From NCBI GenBank assembly GCA_902546615.1, contig CACCKE010000001.1, positions 62,001 through 126,000 on the forward strand: DNA of 64,000 nucleotides, written 5' to 3'. The position numbers were made by a program, and so were the translations under genes. Numbering within the stretch: position 1 is the stretch's first letter; each line of letters opens with the position of its first letter. This document shows, piece by piece, positions 20,790 to 30,276 of this stretch. This DNA is from an uncultured Pelagibacteraceae bacterium. Lineage in GTDB: Bacteria > Pseudomonadota > Alphaproteobacteria > Pelagibacterales > AG-422-B15. Under the pieces are notes generated by a model that saw nothing but the letters and a program-made list of their open reading frames with translations, was not told the origin of the DNA and made no database searches.

Positions 20790-21449
20790 ATGGAAAAAAG
20801 AGTAATCCCAGTCACACTTAGAAATGACAAATTAAGGTCTATTATTTCTGAAATAATTGAGTCGAACAATATTTTTGGCAATTTAGAATTTCGACTTACT
20901 GACAAAAATGATTTAAATAAAAATGATAAAAGTATATTAATTGCAGACAATCAATTTGTGGTGAAAGAATTATCCCATGCAATTAAATTTGATACAATTT
21001 TTATAATTAATTGTGATAGTGATGTGATAGAAACGGACAAACTAAACAGTAAGATCGTCTTGTTAAGTATACCGCTTCAATTCAGAGATTTTTATCAAAG
21101 AGTTTCAAGTACTTTAGATCAAATCAATTCACAAGCTGCACGAAAATTAAATTTTAATAGATTCACTTATGACCCAAGCATGAGAACTCTCTCTAACGAT
21201 AATCTTTATTTAAGATTTACTGAAAAAGAATCTCAAATTTTTAATAGCCTTTTAGATAACAGTAATATCTATATTTCTAAGAAAAACTTGTTAAAGATAG
21301 TATGGAGTTATAATGAAGATATAGACACGCATACTCTTGAAACTCATATATATTCCTTGAGAAAAAAAATTGAGAAAAATCTGTTAATTAAAGATCTGAT
21401 TGTTTTTGAAGATAACAAAGGCTACTTTTTAAATAAAAAGTTATTGTAA
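20790..21449 (+). CDS. OmpR/PhoB-type winged-helix DNA-binding protein with degenerate receiver-like N-terminus
   Basis: C-terminal LRFTEKESQIFNSLLDNSN...ISKKNLLKIVWSYNEDIDTHTLETHIYSLRKKIEKN typical Trans_reg_C; N-terminal half lacks a clear phosphoacceptor motif. Confidence 0.8.
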   Translation: MEKRVIPVTLRNDKLRSIISEIIESNNIFGNLEFRLTDKNDLNKNDKSILIADNQFVVKELSHAIKFDTIFIINCDSDVIETDKLNSKIVLLSIPLQFRDFYQRVSSTLDQINSQAARKLNFNRFTYDPSMRTLSNDNLYLRFTEKESQIFNSLLDNSNIYISKKNLLKIVWSYNEDIDTHTLETHIYSLRKKIEKNLLIKDLIVFEDNKGYFLNKKLL

Positions 21450-21450
21450 A

Positions 21451-22809
21451 TTAAACATTGAGCAATAAATGCTCTCGCTCCCATGCACTAATAACATTTT
21501 GATAAGCATCATGTTCTGTTTGTTTAATTTCTGTAAAAAGAGTAACAAATTCCTTACCCAAAGTTTCAGATAATTCATTGCTCACTTTTAATCGTTTTAA
21601 CGCATCAGGAAGATATTTAGGAATGTTATGTCGTCTTTCAAATGCATCTCCTGCAGTGGGTTTTTCTGGTTCTAATTTTTCTTTTAATCCCAGATACCCA
21701 CAAGCAAGAGATGCTGCAAGAGCAAGATATGGATTTGTATCGGCACCAGGTATTCTATTTTCTATTCTTCTTGAATCAGGTGATGATGTGGGCACCCTAA
21801 AAGCAACAGTTCTATTTTCGATACCCCAGTGGGTATTAATTGGAGCTGAGGCATCAATGACGAATCGTCTGTATGAATTAACATAGGGAGCAAATAATAG
21901 CATTGCATCTGGTAAATATGTCTGGAGACCTCCTATATAATGCAAAAATTCTTTTGAATTATTTCCTTCTTGATCACTAAAAAGATTTTTATTTGTTTTT
22001 GTTGAAACAAGATTTTGGTGAATATGCATTGAACTTCCAGGCTGACCCTGATACGGCTTTGCCATAAATGTTGCGTGTATACCATGCTTTAATGCAACTT
22101 GTCTGACTGCTCTTTTAAACATGAACGCTTGATCTGCAAGCGCTAGAGGATCACCATGATTTAGATTTATTTCTATTTGAGAGGGACCAGACTCATGCAC
22201 AAGTGTATCCACCCCTATCTCCATTAGCTCACAATAATCGTAAACATCATCTGTCAGAGCATCAAACTCATTGACGGCATCTATTCCAAAGACACGGCTG
22301 CCTGTTTCTCTTCGACCAGACTTTCCAACTGGTGTTTTTAGAGGTAAATCAGGATCAAGATTTTGCTCACATAAATAAAACTCTAATTCAGGTGCAACGA
22401 TTGCTTTTAAATTTTCCTCTTTTAATAACTCAATAATTCTAATTAAAACCTGGCGCGGTGCGATTTCTGATGCTTCACCGGTGCCATATTTAAGATCACA
22501 AATAATTTGTGCTGTTGGTTCTTTGTTCCAAGGAATTTTTCTTAAGGTTGAAAGTTCAGGAGACATAAATAAATCTTCTTCGACATAATCAATCACTTCA
22601 CTCTCATAAACCCATTTACCAGAAACTGTTTGACCAAAAACCGAATCAGCGAGTTTGAGACTCTGGTCTTCTAAAGATTTTAAAAATCTTTGCACAGGAA
22701 GAATTTTCCCCTTTGATGATCCAGCCATATCAGGAAAAATACATTCTACTTCAGATATTTTGTTTGACTCAAGCCATTGCTTAAGTTCACTGTTTGAACT
22801 AACCGTCAT
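21451..22809 (-). CDS. Glutamine synthetase family protein (gamma-glutamylpolyamine synthetase-like)
   Basis: VAPELEFYLCEQN, HESGPSQIEINLNHGDPLALADQAFMFKRAVRQVALKHGIHATFMAKPYQGQPGSSMHIHQNL. Confidence 0.9.
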   Translation of the reverse strand: MTVSSNSELKQWLESNKISEVECIFPDMAGSSKGKILPVQRFLKSLEDQSLKLADSVFGQTVSGKWVYESEVIDYVEEDLFMSPELSTLRKIPWNKEPTAQIICDLKYGTGEASEIAPRQVLIRIIELLKEENLKAIVAPELEFYLCEQNLDPDLPLKTPVGKSGRRETGSRVFGIDAVNEFDALTDDVYDYCELMEIGVDTLVHESGPSQIEINLNHGDPLALADQAFMFKRAVRQVALKHGIHATFMAKPYQGQPGSSMHIHQNLVSTKTNKNLFSDQEGNNSKEFLHYIGGLQTYLPDAMLLFAPYVNSYRRFVIDASAPINTHWGIENRTVAFRVPTSSPDSRRIENRIPGADTNPYLALAASLACGYLGLKEKLEPEKPTAGDAFERRHNIPKYLPDALKRLKVSNELSETLGKEFVTLFTEIKQTEHDAYQNVISAWEREHLLLNV

Positions 22810-22844
22810 TGCTATTGAAATATTTAATAAAACCTGCCTGTGGT

Positions 22845-23414
22845 TTAGTTATATTTAACCACGAATAATTTCTGGCTTATAAATATATTTTTTTTTATTT
22901 TTGTAAACTTAAAAACAGTTTTATTGCGATATTCATCATAAATTTCCCATTTTTTGAGATCTAAAGACTGTTGATCAAATACAAATTTGATTTGATTATC
23001 AGACTTGTCGTTTTTGACTTTAAGCATCAGATGATAAAAATTATTTTCATCTGTCAGCGATAGGATATCGAATTCGTTCTCTATTAGGATATCTTCTGAT
23101 AAAAGTTTTTTCAAAATACTGTCACCAATAGGAAAACTGTCAATTTGATAACCTTCCTTATCTACCACTACCATCAAACTTTTATTAGTGATGATATCTT
23201 CTTCTCTACCATCATATATAAACTTTGATTTATAAGGCTTTAAAAAAAAAAATTGTCCATTAAAAACATTTCCCTCTTGATCAATTTGTTCAAATTGACC
23301 TGACATTGATTTTATTTTATTCCAATGATCTTCTATGCCCGTAATAATTGGATTAGATGAAGAATTATTGACAACAAAAAAAAATAGGAAAATGATTAAA
23401 ATGAATGACTTCAT
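22845..23414 (-). CDS. lolA: Outer-membrane lipoprotein carrier protein LolA-like
   Basis: Signal peptide; IKSMSGQFEQIDQEGNVFNGQFFFLKPYKSKFIYDG; adjacent to ftsK. Confidence 0.85.
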   Translation of the reverse strand: MKSFILIIFLFFFVVNNSSSNPIITGIEDHWNKIKSMSGQFEQIDQEGNVFNGQFFFLKPYKSKFIYDGREEDIITNKSLMVVVDKEGYQIDSFPIGDSILKKLLSEDILIENEFDILSLTDENNFYHLMLKVKNDKSDNQIKFVFDQQSLDLKKWEIYDEYRNKTVFKFTKIKKNIFISQKLFVVKYN

Positions 23415-25690
23415 GAGGAATTAAATTTATCAAAATTAATTTCTCTCTTACCCACATGATTTGCGGCACTTATATATCCACTTTCTTCAAGCTGATCCAT
23501 TATTCTTGCTGCACGATTATATCCAATTTGTAGTTTTCTCTGCAAAAGGCTCGTAGAAGCTTTACCTTCTTTTTTTATAATATCCAGAGAGTCTTGAAGT
23601 AGATTATCGTGATCACCATCAGAGACAATTCCAAGATCATTATCGATTTCTTCTTCTTTTAATATTTCTTCGTCATACTCAGGGTTACCTTGTTTTTGAA
23701 GTGCACGAACAATATTCTCGATCTCTTGATCTGATATAAACGGACCATGTATTCTTGATGTAATTCCGCCGGCAGTCATCATTAACATGTCGCCTTTGCC
23801 CAATAGTCTCTCAGCTCCCTCATCACCGAGAATGGTGCGACTATCAAACTTTGAGCTTACCTGAAAACTAATTCTGCTTGGGAAATTAGCTTTAATAGTA
23901 CCTGTAATCACATCAACACTTGGTCTTTGAGTAGCCATAATTAAATGAATACCTGCAGCTCTTGCCATTTGTGATAGTCTTTGAATTGCGTGCTCAATTT
24001 CCTTTCCTGCAACCATCATCAAGTCGGCCATTTCATCAACAACAACAACAATGAAAGGCATTTTTTTATTTTCGATTTCAATTTGTGTAGTTGTTGGCTG
24101 TCCAGTTTCTGGGTTTATTCCAGATGGGATTGATCTCACTATCTTTTCTGAGTTTTTGATAGCTTCAGCTATTCTCTGATTATAATTTTCAATATTTCTA
24201 ACACCTAATAAGGACATTTTTTTGTATCGAGACTCCATTTCTCTCACGACCCATTTAAGTGCAACAATTGCTTTTTTTGGATCAGTCACAACTGGAGTGA
24301 TTAGATGAGGAACACCTTCATATACTGACAATTCAAGCATTTTTGGATCAATTAATATGAATTTGCAGTCCTCAGGAGAATGTTTGTAAAGGATTGAAGT
24401 AATCATTACATTTATTCCCACAGATTTTCCAGAACCTGTTGTCCCAGCAATAAGAAGGTGAGGCATATTTTCTAAATTAGCAAATTTAGCATTGCCACTT
24501 ATATCTTTACCAAGAGCTAAAATTAAATTTTTTTCATTATTTACAAATTGTTCATTTTTAAAAAGCTCACTCAGATAAACAGGATTCTTAATAGTATTTG
24601 GTATTTCGATCCCAATGACATTTTTGCCTGGAATAATTGCCACACGAGCTGACATTGCACTCATATTTCTTGCTATATCATCCGATAACGAAATTATTTT
24701 TGAGGCCTTAATTCCTGGTGCAGGCTGTAGTTCATACATGGTGACTATTGGACCTGGTGAAACTGCAATAATTTCACCATCAATCTTAAAATCAGTCAAA
24801 ACATTTTTTAGCTTTTCAGCGTTTATTTTAAGTTCATCATGATCAATGGCATTATCTTTATTTAATTCGGGTTTAGATAAAAAATTTATATCTGGCGCTT
24901 TATATGATTCTACATCGAAGATTATTTCGTCTTGCTGACTCACGGTTTCATCATGTGCTACTTCATTACCATAAGTTGAAACCGGTTCATTTTTTAATGA
25001 TTCGAAATCAATTTTAGGCTCAAGGTTTTTATTGTTGAAAGTGCTCTCGGATGAAATTTTTTGAATCGGATTTTTAAAGAGATTTGCATTAACCAGGCTC
25101 ACTATTTTTCCAACATAAACAACTAAGATTTTTATCAATTGAGATACAACTTTTAAAAACTTGTTCCACTCATTTAAATTTAAACCCATTGTGAAGTAAA
25201 ATGACGTTAGAAAAAAAATAAAAATGATTGTGACGAATAAATAATTCAAATAAACGCTAGTCAGTAAATTAGTTTCATTGACAAACATCAGTGATTGGGT
25301 CGCAATAAATCCATTTGATATCGGTATGCCTACCGCTTCAAAAAAAAGAGCAAGTAAATAAATTGTGATCGGTAATAATAAAAAATTAAGTGCAAACAGT
25401 TCTAAGTTTTTAGAAAAAAAAAGTTTGTACGCCCAGCTGATCAGTACAATGCAGATGAGAAAGCTGCTATATCCAAAAAATTGTATTAGTACTTCGGATA
25501 TGTTTGCTCCAATATATCCACCGATATTTTTTACCTCATAGTTGTTTAGATTTAGAATACTAGGGTCAAAAGCTGAATAACTTACTATTGATATGAGTAT
25601 AAATGCGCTTAGTAATATTGATGCAACACCGCTTATTTCAAGTAACCGATTGAATAAAAAAAGTTTAATGGAGTCAGGTAAAAGCTTCAT
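23411..25690 (-). CDS. ftsK: DNA translocase FtsK
   Basis: N-terminal TM helices; MPHLLIAGTTGSGKSVGINVMI; C-terminal winged-helix gamma domain LQRKLQIGYNRAARIMDQLEESGYIS. Confidence 0.97.
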   Translation of the reverse strand: MKLLPDSIKLFLFNRLLEISGVASILLSAFILISIVSYSAFDPSILNLNNYEVKNIGGYIGANISEVLIQFFGYSSFLICIVLISWAYKLFFSKNLELFALNFLLLPITIYLLALFFEAVGIPISNGFIATQSLMFVNETNLLTSVYLNYLFVTIIFIFFLTSFYFTMGLNLNEWNKFLKVVSQLIKILVVYVGKIVSLVNANLFKNPIQKISSESTFNNKNLEPKIDFESLKNEPVSTYGNEVAHDETVSQQDEIIFDVESYKAPDINFLSKPELNKDNAIDHDELKINAEKLKNVLTDFKIDGEIIAVSPGPIVTMYELQPAPGIKASKIISLSDDIARNMSAMSARVAIIPGKNVIGIEIPNTIKNPVYLSELFKNEQFVNNEKNLILALGKDISGNAKFANLENMPHLLIAGTTGSGKSVGINVMITSILYKHSPEDCKFILIDPKMLELSVYEGVPHLITPVVTDPKKAIVALKWVVREMESRYKKMSLLGVRNIENYNQRIAEAIKNSEKIVRSIPSGINPETGQPTTTQIEIENKKMPFIVVVVDEMADLMMVAGKEIEHAIQRLSQMARAAGIHLIMATQRPSVDVITGTIKANFPSRISFQVSSKFDSRTILGDEGAERLLGKGDMLMMTAGGITSRIHGPFISDQEIENIVRALQKQGNPEYDEEILKEEEIDNDLGIVSDGDHDNLLQDSLDIIKKEGKASTSLLQRKLQIGYNRAARIMDQLEESGYISAANHVGKREINFDKFNSS

Positions 25691-25796
25691 TATTTAACAA
25701 ATAAAATAAAAATATTGAGATTCTATTAGTATTTGATTCATCTTGTTATTATATAGTTTCTTAAACAATTAACTGACTAAATTATTCAAATAATAA

Positions 25797-26969
25797 ATGA
25801 AATATGAATTTACTATATTTGGGTTCGGTATTTCAGCTAAAATAACATCATGCCTTTTAGCCAGAAATGGATTTTCAGTCTGTCTAATTTCTGATAAAGA
25901 TCAAAAGCAGGAAATATCTAATACTAACCTTGTCACATTCTTATCTAGAGGTTCGCTAAATTATCTCTCATCCATGTTCCCAAACACAAAAAAATTTGCG
26001 GAACACCCTGAAATTGACTCTATACACTGTGAATTAAACAGCCTGAGAGGAAACAAACCTCAGTCCATAAAGTTTAATGATGGAGAAAAGCAAAATCTTG
26101 GAAAAATTGTAAAAAATACAGACTTAGAAAAATACTTAGATCAAGAGATAGTACAGTTAAGAAATATAAATATTATTCATGGAAGTTATCCCTCCATAGT
26201 AGAAAACAAAAAAGATGAAATTAAACTTAAACTTAATAATGGAGAAGAAATAGACACTGATTTATTTATAGTATCATCAAAAAAAAATAACATTGCTGAT
26301 CTTATAAATATTGATTTTATTAAAAAAGACTTAAAAAAGAGTGCTATCTCTCTAGATATTAATGGTGATATTAAAAATGCAAATTGTGCATTTCAAAAAT
26401 TTACCGTCGATGGACCTTTAGCTCTATTACCTTATTCAAAGAATGAAGCTTCCATTGTTTGGTCATTAAAAAGAAATTCAAAATTATTGCACAAAGATAA
26501 TGAAGAGCTTTTACAAATTATCACTAAGCACCTGAGTGAACAGGTTTCTTCAATTAAGATGATAAGCAATGAAAAATACAAGCTTCAATTTGTCTATGCC
26601 AAAAATCTTGTATACAAAAAAACAGTATTGCTAGGTAATATTGCTCACAATATACATCCTATTGCTGGCCAAGGACTTAATTTAAGCATTAAAGATATAG
26701 CTTTGTTTGTGAACCAGATTAAAAAATACAAATCTTTAGGCTATAAGCTAAATGATCAAATGGTTTTGGAAGAATTTGAAATGAAAAGAAAAATGGATAA
26801 CACAGCCTATTCATTTGGTACATTTTTACTTGATGATATATTTTCCAGTAATAACAACTTTGTAAATTATACAGCCCGAACAGGCTTGGGTTTAGTTGAT
26901 AAGATTAAAAATCTCAAACAGCTTTTTATTAGAAGTGCTACAGGTGAGGATTTTTATAAAGCTCTTTAA
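25797..26969 (+). CDS. UbiH/UbiF/COQ6-like FAD-dependent hydroxylase
   Basis: TIFGFGISAKITSCLLARNGFSVCLIS; VLLGNIAHNIHPIAGQGLNLSIKDIALF (UbiH family motif). Confidence 0.85.
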   Translation: MKYEFTIFGFGISAKITSCLLARNGFSVCLISDKDQKQEISNTNLVTFLSRGSLNYLSSMFPNTKKFAEHPEIDSIHCELNSLRGNKPQSIKFNDGEKQNLGKIVKNTDLEKYLDQEIVQLRNINIIHGSYPSIVENKKDEIKLKLNNGEEIDTDLFIVSSKKNNIADLINIDFIKKDLKKSAISLDINGDIKNANCAFQKFTVDGPLALLPYSKNEASIVWSLKRNSKLLHKDNEELLQIITKHLSEQVSSIKMISNEKYKLQFVYAKNLVYKKTVLLGNIAHNIHPIAGQGLNLSIKDIALFVNQIKKYKSLGYKLNDQMVLEEFEMKRKMDNTAYSFGTFLLDDIFSSNNNFVNYTARTGLGLVDKIKNLKQLFIRSATGEDFYKAL

Positions 26970-27622
26970 TGGAGCTGATCGCTTTTTTCTCCAGAAAGAT
27001 CGAAGATATAAGATTGATAGAGTGCCTCAAGTGCGTGACCTCTCGTGATCAATGTTTTGGCTTCAAGAAGAAGTTGTTTTTCTTCGGGAGTGAAAGGAAC
27101 CAATATTCCTGAATAATTTATTAATTGCTCAGTTGGAGTTTGTTTTATAATTTCCCAGTCAGCTAAAATCTTTCTATGTTCTAGATAACGTTTAACCAAA
27201 GCCAGAAGTTTTGACCGGTCAATGCTGTCACTATTTTGGCTCTCAGTATCAGTCTTAAATTTATCGTAGTTAGCGAGAACTTGCCTATATGGAGTAGTTA
27301 CATCCAATTCTTCATCGACTTCAAACCTTACAACGCCAGATAATGTAATTAAGTACCGACTATCCTCTGCCTCATTAAATGATGAGATGCGACCAACACA
27401 TCCAACCTTTTTTAGAGATTTGTTTCCAGCCTCTTGATTTTGTGATGCAGGTTGTATCATGCCTAAAAGTCTTCCGGGGCCAGCAAGAGCATCATCTATC
27501 ATTTGAACATAGCGTGGTTCAAAAATGTTTAAGGGTAGTTGCGTACCTGGAAAAAGAACTGCCCCAGTTAGTGGAAATATGGGGATTTTTCTTGATAGAT
27601 CCTGAATGTTGATATTTTTCAT
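26966..27622 (-). CDS. LON peptidase substrate-binding domain protein
   Basis: IPIFPLTGAVLFPGTQLPLNIFEPRYVQMIDDAL; start placed at ATG 27622 (MKNINIQDL) instead of the upstream TTG at 27709. Confidence 0.88.
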   Translation of the reverse strand: MKNINIQDLSRKIPIFPLTGAVLFPGTQLPLNIFEPRYVQMIDDALAGPGRLLGMIQPASQNQEAGNKSLKKVGCVGRISSFNEAEDSRYLITLSGVVRFEVDEELDVTTPYRQVLANYDKFKTDTESQNSDSIDRSKLLALVKRYLEHRKILADWEIIKQTPTEQLINYSGILVPFTPEEKQLLLEAKTLITRGHALEALYQSYIFDLSGEKSDQLH

Positions 27623-27713
27623 GTTGTTATTAATAGTACAATAATTGTTATAAAAATGAAATAATCCGCTTATCTTGAAAAACAAGGCTTTTTCCATTAG
27701 AACAAACAATATT

Positions 27714-27788
27714 GCGAGTGTAGCTCAGTGGTAGAGCGAAACGTTGCCAACGTTTAGGTCGAGGGTTCGACTCCCTTCACTCGCTCCA
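27714..27788 (+). tRNA. tRNA-Gly (anticodon GCC), CCA encoded
   Basis: Cloverleaf: GCGAGTG acceptor, GCTCAGTGGTAGAGC D-arm, AAACG-TTGCCAA-CGTTT anticodon arm, GAGGG-TTCGACT-CCCTT T-arm, CACTCGC-T-CCA. Confidence 0.97.
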
Positions 27789-27832
27789 AAATAAAAGAAC
27801 ACAACATAAGATAGTTTGTATAAACTCATCTT

Positions 27833-29176
27833 ATGAGAGCTTCAAAACTTGGTAGATATTCATGGACAATGTTTGATTGGGCAAACCAGCCTTTTTATAC
27901 ACTGATCATGACTTTTGTATTTTCTGTGTACTTTACAGATGTCTTTATTGTTGGTGAAGACGGAGCTCAAAAACTAACTCTCACACAAACGATCTCAGGT
28001 TTAGCTATTGCTCTTTTGAGTCCCGTTCTTGGATCTATTACGGATATAAAAGGAAACCGAAAACTATTAATGGGAATTACATCAGCGTTGTTTGTGCTAG
28101 GTATGGCAGTGCTTTGGTATTCACCACCGGGAGCTCCTGAAGGAATTTGGCTCGTGATGTTTGGTTTAATTCTTGCATCCGCAATGGTTGGATTTTCTGA
28201 GGTCTTCAATAACTCAGTTCTAGCAACCATCGAAACTCCTGAGAACTCTGGTTGGTTAAGTGGTATGGGTTATGGGGTTGGTTATATCGCAGGTCTCATC
28301 GCATTAATTTTATTTTTAATAATATTTGTTTGGCCTGGTGGTGAAACCGAAAATCTGTACGGTTTGAATACAAATGAATATGAACATATAAGAATTGTAG
28401 GACCGTTATGCGCAATATGGTATGCGGTATTTATTGTTCCTTTATTTTTATTTACTCCAGATCTTAAAAAAAGTGATGTTACTGTGATTAGCTCAATTAA
28501 GATTGGACTTACTAATTTTATCAATACTTTTAAAGAAGCTAGAAAATATAAAAATATTTTCACATTCTTGATTACAAGGATGTTTTATCAAGATGCTTTG
28601 AATGCGTTGTTTGTAGTGGGTGGGGTTTACGCAAGTCTTGTAGTTGGGATGTCGCTCACTCAAGTCTTAATACTTGGAATTATTTTAAATATCTTGTCAG
28701 GACCAAGTTCAATTTATGGAGGCTATTTAAATGATCTAATCGGTTCTAAAAATGTAATAAATCTATCACTTTGGGGTTTATTAGTTTCAGGACTTTTAGG
28801 ATTATCAATTGATAAGGATACAATATTTTATTTCTTTACAGTCGATGAATACTCAGCTGGTGTTGAAGAATTAACATTTGGAATATTTAATTCTGTAAGT
28901 CAAGTTACATATATTTGTGTTGTCATTGGTATTTCAATTTTTTATGGCCCTGCTCAAACTGCATCACGAGCATTAATGGTTAAGCTTTCGCCTCAAGAAA
29001 AGATGACTGAATTTTTCGGTCTTTATGCTTTTGCTGGTAAATCAACAGCGTGGCTTGTTCCTGGATTGATGTCAATAATTCTAGCTTTTACTGGGAGTCT
29101 TCAATACGCAATGATTTCAATAGTTCTATTTAATTTAATTGGTATCTTGGGGATGTATTTTGTTTCGGAAAAATGA
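27833..29176 (+). CDS. MFS transporter, UMF1/Atg22-like
   Basis: YSWTMFDWANQPFYTLIMTFVFSVYF; ~12 TM; AQTASRALMVKLSPQEKMTEFFGLYAFAGKSTAWLVP. Confidence 0.88.
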   Translation: MRASKLGRYSWTMFDWANQPFYTLIMTFVFSVYFTDVFIVGEDGAQKLTLTQTISGLAIALLSPVLGSITDIKGNRKLLMGITSALFVLGMAVLWYSPPGAPEGIWLVMFGLILASAMVGFSEVFNNSVLATIETPENSGWLSGMGYGVGYIAGLIALILFLIIFVWPGGETENLYGLNTNEYEHIRIVGPLCAIWYAVFIVPLFLFTPDLKKSDVTVISSIKIGLTNFINTFKEARKYKNIFTFLITRMFYQDALNALFVVGGVYASLVVGMSLTQVLILGIILNILSGPSSIYGGYLNDLIGSKNVINLSLWGLLVSGLLGLSIDKDTIFYFFTVDEYSAGVEELTFGIFNSVSQVTYICVVIGISIFYGPAQTASRALMVKLSPQEKMTEFFGLYAFAGKSTAWLVPGLMSIILAFTGSLQYAMISIVLFNLIGILGMYFVSEK

Positions 29177-29670
29177 TTATTGATTATTTAAATTTCATTT
29201 CGAAAAAAAAATCACAAATCACAATATTCATTTTACTAAATATATGTGGTCTCATATTTTTTTTATTACCTCATGATATTTTTGCCAACATGTTGGATTT
29301 AAAGTTTTCTTATAATGAAGAGGTTGTAAAACGAAGTTTTGTCTTGATTGGTGAAGATGGCAGACAATTATATTTTTTTTCTGCACTTATTATTGATACT
29401 ATATATCCCTTATTATATGTCTCTTTATTTATTGGCGCTTACTTCAAATTATTTAGAAAAAATGCTTTTCTGTTAATCTTCCCTTTGATGGCTGGGCTTT
29501 TTGATATATCAGAAAATATTCAGGTAAGTTTACTTCTTTCAAATTTTCCAACACTTTCAAGTCAAAATATTTTTTACTCCAGTACATCTACATCTATCAA
29601 ATGGATAGCGATCGGAATTTCACTTACTGTGCTAATTTATGGTATTATAAAAAAACTAAGATCAAGATAA
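29173..29670 (+). CDS. Hypothetical multi-TM membrane protein
   Basis: ORF 165 aa with hydrophobic segments, 4-bp overlap with upstream MFS gene. Confidence 0.65.
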   Translation: MIIDYLNFISKKKSQITIFILLNICGLIFFLLPHDIFANMLDLKFSYNEEVVKRSFVLIGEDGRQLYFFSALIIDTIYPLLYVSLFIGAYFKLFRKNAFLLIFPLMAGLFDISENIQVSLLLSNFPTLSSQNIFYSSTSTSIKWIAIGISLTVLIYGIIKKLRSR

Positions 29671-29676
29671 TTTAAT

Positions 29677-30276
29677 TTGAATAATACTTTATCACGAATT
29701 ATTTTTTTGGTGCCTGTACTTACTGTAGTTATTTCTTATTTTTTTTCTTCACTTGGAGGTTATGTTGAGTGGTGCTTTCCTCTTTTGGATGGATGCACTT
29801 CAATTAGCAAAGTAGGCAGATATGGTGTTTCTTTCTACCTATATAAAATATTCATTATCCCATCTGTCATATTGATGATAATTTTCTGGTACCAAATTAA
29901 TAAGTATTTTTACAAAAGTAACTTACTTTTGTTTCTTAGCGTTACCTCTTGTATTTTTTTAATTATTTATCTATTTGCTCTTGGCTTTGAAGGAAAATTT
30001 TATAGATTTATGAGAGAGATAGGAATATTTGTATTTTTTATACTCTCGCCTGTAAGCCAAACATTGCTTGTGTTTTCAATTTCTAACAACAAAATAAAAT
30101 CAAAGTTTTCTCTAAAAACATTTTTGTTTGTGTATCTCCTCTTTGTAGTGGGCTACTTACTTATTTTACCTTTTGATAACTCTAATTATGAAAATGTGAT
30201 TGAATGGAACTTCGCGCTTTTAATATTTCTATTTTTCCCACTATTTAATGGTATGCTTAGGAAAACTAATGTCTGA
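29677..30276 (+). CDS. Hypothetical membrane protein (possibly Frag1/DRAM/Sfk1-like)
   Basis: ORF 199 aa, TTG start, about six hydrophobic segments; CTSISKVGRYG motif weakly suggests the family. Confidence 0.5.
   Translation: MNNTLSRIIFLVPVLTVVISYFFSSLGGYVEWCFPLLDGCTSISKVGRYGVSFYLYKIFIIPSVILMIIFWYQINKYFYKSNLLLFLSVTSCIFLIIYLFALGFEGKFYRFMREIGIFVFFILSPVSQTLLVFSISNNKIKSKFSLKTFLFVYLLFVVGYLLILPFDNSNYENVIEWNFALLIFLFFPLFNGMLRKTNV

Noticed and set aside
27623-27709. TTG-initiated extension of the LON-domain ORF
   Set aside because: The extension reaches within 5 bp of the tRNA-Gly gene; a good ATG at 27622 starts the conserved KIPIFPLTG segment.
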